Positions 29,471 to 30,298 of a DNA stretch of 30,298 bases are shown piece by piece. The position numbers and the translations under genes were made by a program. Source of the DNA: Eubacteriales bacterium (GTDB lineage Bacteria; Bacillota; Clostridia; Peptostreptococcales; Anaerovoracaceae); contig JAQUXD010000004.1 of assembly GCA_028692535.1 (NCBI GenBank), positions 1-30,298 of the forward strand. The letters are read 5' to 3'. How positions within the stretch are numbered: the first letter of the stretch is position 1; every line of letters starts with the position of its first letter. The notes under the pieces are model-generated. The model was not told where the DNA came from. It was given only the letters and a program-made list of their open reading frames with translations, and did not search any database.

Positions 29471-30298
29471 ATGCGCAAAATCAGTTTTGACCAATTCGCT
29501 GTGATGAGTGTGCAGTATGTTCAGCATTCTCTAGAATTTTATCTGGACTCCATGGTCCGGTGCGGAATCAAAAACGTAGACTTTTGGGGCGGTGTCCCGC
29601 ACTTCAATCGAATGAGCTATACAACAGCTGACGAAGCTGAACGCAGACTCAAAGACATTCGCCGCAGCATCGACAGCAGAGGGCTGCAAGTTGTGGTCTA
29701 TACGCCGGAGACACTCACATACCCTTTCAGTTATTCTTCTCCCGAAAAGGCAGTCCGAGACAGTACGATCCGATATATGGAGGCTGCCATGGAGGACGCC
29801 CGGATCCTCGGCACAAATCACCTGTTCATGAACACCGGATGCGGGCTGCGGGATCTGCCCCGGGAAGAATCCTGGAAGCGTTGCGTGGAATCCATTCGAA
29901 TTCTTTGCGAAAAAGCAGAATCCATGGAAATCGAAATGATTATCGAACAACTCCAGCCTTATGAGAGCAATCTGCTCGTCTCCCAGGAAGATATGGCGCG
30001 GATGCTCAAAGAGGTTGACAGCCCTGCCCTGAAGGTATGTGTCGATGTAGTCGCAATGGAAGTGATGGGCGAAAACCTCAAAACGCAATATGACCTCTTC
30101 AAGGATCACATTCGACTCTTCCACTATTGCGACGGCGATCCTTCCGGACACTCGATCCTTGGAACAGGAAATCTGCCATTGAAGGAGTATCTCAGCATCA
30201 TGGAGGAGAATGATTTTGACGGCTATCTAAGCTTGGAAATCAACGATTCCATGTATTGGATGGATCCCCATGACAGCATACAGAAAAGTGTGGATTAC
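29471..30298 (+). CDS. Sugar phosphate isomerase/epimerase (AP endonuclease 2 family TIM barrel), 3' end outside the window
   Basis: An open frame of 276 codons runs off the window end. It starts MRKISFDQFAVMSVQYVQHS and shows the xylose-isomerase-like TIM barrel pattern with probable metal ligands: Glu in MIIEQLQPY, Asp in VCVDVVAM, His in LFHYCDGDPSGH and Glu in YLSLEIND. Family members isomerise or epimerise sugars such as tagatose, psicose or inositol derivatives, or act as endonuclease IV; the substrate is not clear here. ATG 29471 has GAGGAGG 6 nt upstream. It is divergent from the xthA-ROK unit, and a link with the ROK sugar kinase is possible. Confidence 0.85.
   Translation, partial: MRKISFDQFAVMSVQYVQHSLEFYLDSMVRCGIKNVDFWGGVPHFNRMSYTTADEAERRLKDIRRSIDSRGLQVVVYTPETLTYPFSYSSPEKAVRDSTIRYMEAAMEDARILGTNHLFMNTGCGLRDLPREESWKRCVESIRILCEKAESMEIEMIIEQLQPYESNLLVSQEDMARMLKEVDSPALKVCVDVVAMEVMGENLKTQYDLFKDHIRLFHYCDGDPSGHSILGTGNLPLKEYLSIMEENDFDGYLSLEINDSMYWMDPHDSIQKSVDY

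Noticed and set aside
1..30298. Prophage, insertion sequence, CRISPR array, toxin-antitoxin or defence cluster
   Set aside because: No transposase, integrase, spaced repeat array or known defence gene was found; the region is housekeeping in content and gene order.

Overview
The window reads as a chromosomal core region of an anaerobic, medium-GC Firmicute. Clostridia is the best fit, possibly the Anaerovoracaceae (Family XIII) group. This is inferred from the paired TIGR03960 and TIGR03936 proteins, a SpoIIIE-type FtsK, a Firmicutes-type LexA box, strong AGGAGG ribosome binding sites and the mix of housekeeping genes. No 16S gene is present, so the placement is unproven. There are 26 protein genes (two cut by the window ends) and one 6S RNA. 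I found no tRNA, rRNA, insertion sequence, phage or CRISPR array. No gene-free stretch exceeds 300 bases; the largest gaps are 14494-14717 (divergent promoter region) and 24309-24507 (6S RNA).

Layout: 1-513 (minus) holds the start of a DUF896 gene and a comEA-like gene with an apparent ATT start. 665-1447 (plus) is a ferredoxin-nitroreductase. It is separated from the minus block by a 38-nt perfect palindrome that acts as a two-way terminator. 1477-7453 (minus) runs rplU, rpmA, terminator/attenuator, obg, radical SAM TIGR03960, DUF2344 and yibE/F, with overlapping genes at the end. 7601-14493 (minus) is ftsK, rimO, pgsA, cinA, recA. recA has two promoters of its own and a LexA box. 14718-18025 (plus) is asd followed by an mtnA-like/mtnK pair for methylthioribose salvage. 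18079-25236 (minus) is a long tight block: yebC, 6S RNA, fchA-like cyclodeaminase, P1 self-cleaving hydrolase, ECF sigma factor, zinc-finger anti-sigma factor, polA, coaE. 25442-26770 (plus) is a MATE transporter. 26818-29383 (minus) is xthA, a ROK sugar kinase and a GNAT acetyltransferase. 29471 to the end (plus) is a sugar-phosphate isomerase/epimerase-type TIM barrel, cut by the window edge.

The block is rich in DNA maintenance (recA, polA, xthA, ftsK, comEA), translation (L21, L27, Obg, RimO) and RNA-polymerase control (6S RNA, ECF sigma/anti-sigma pair). The points most worth following are: the comEA-like gene with a promoter and ribosome site but no ATG, GTG or TTG at the right place; L27 without its cleaved leader peptide together with loss of the neighbouring prp protease gene; L21 with a SAP-like tail; an MtnA homologue with Tyr where the catalytic Asp should be; and an ECF sigma/anti-sigma pair embedded in, and overlapping, the polA transcription unit downstream of 6S RNA. 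I saw no clear multi-gene defence or biosynthetic system.
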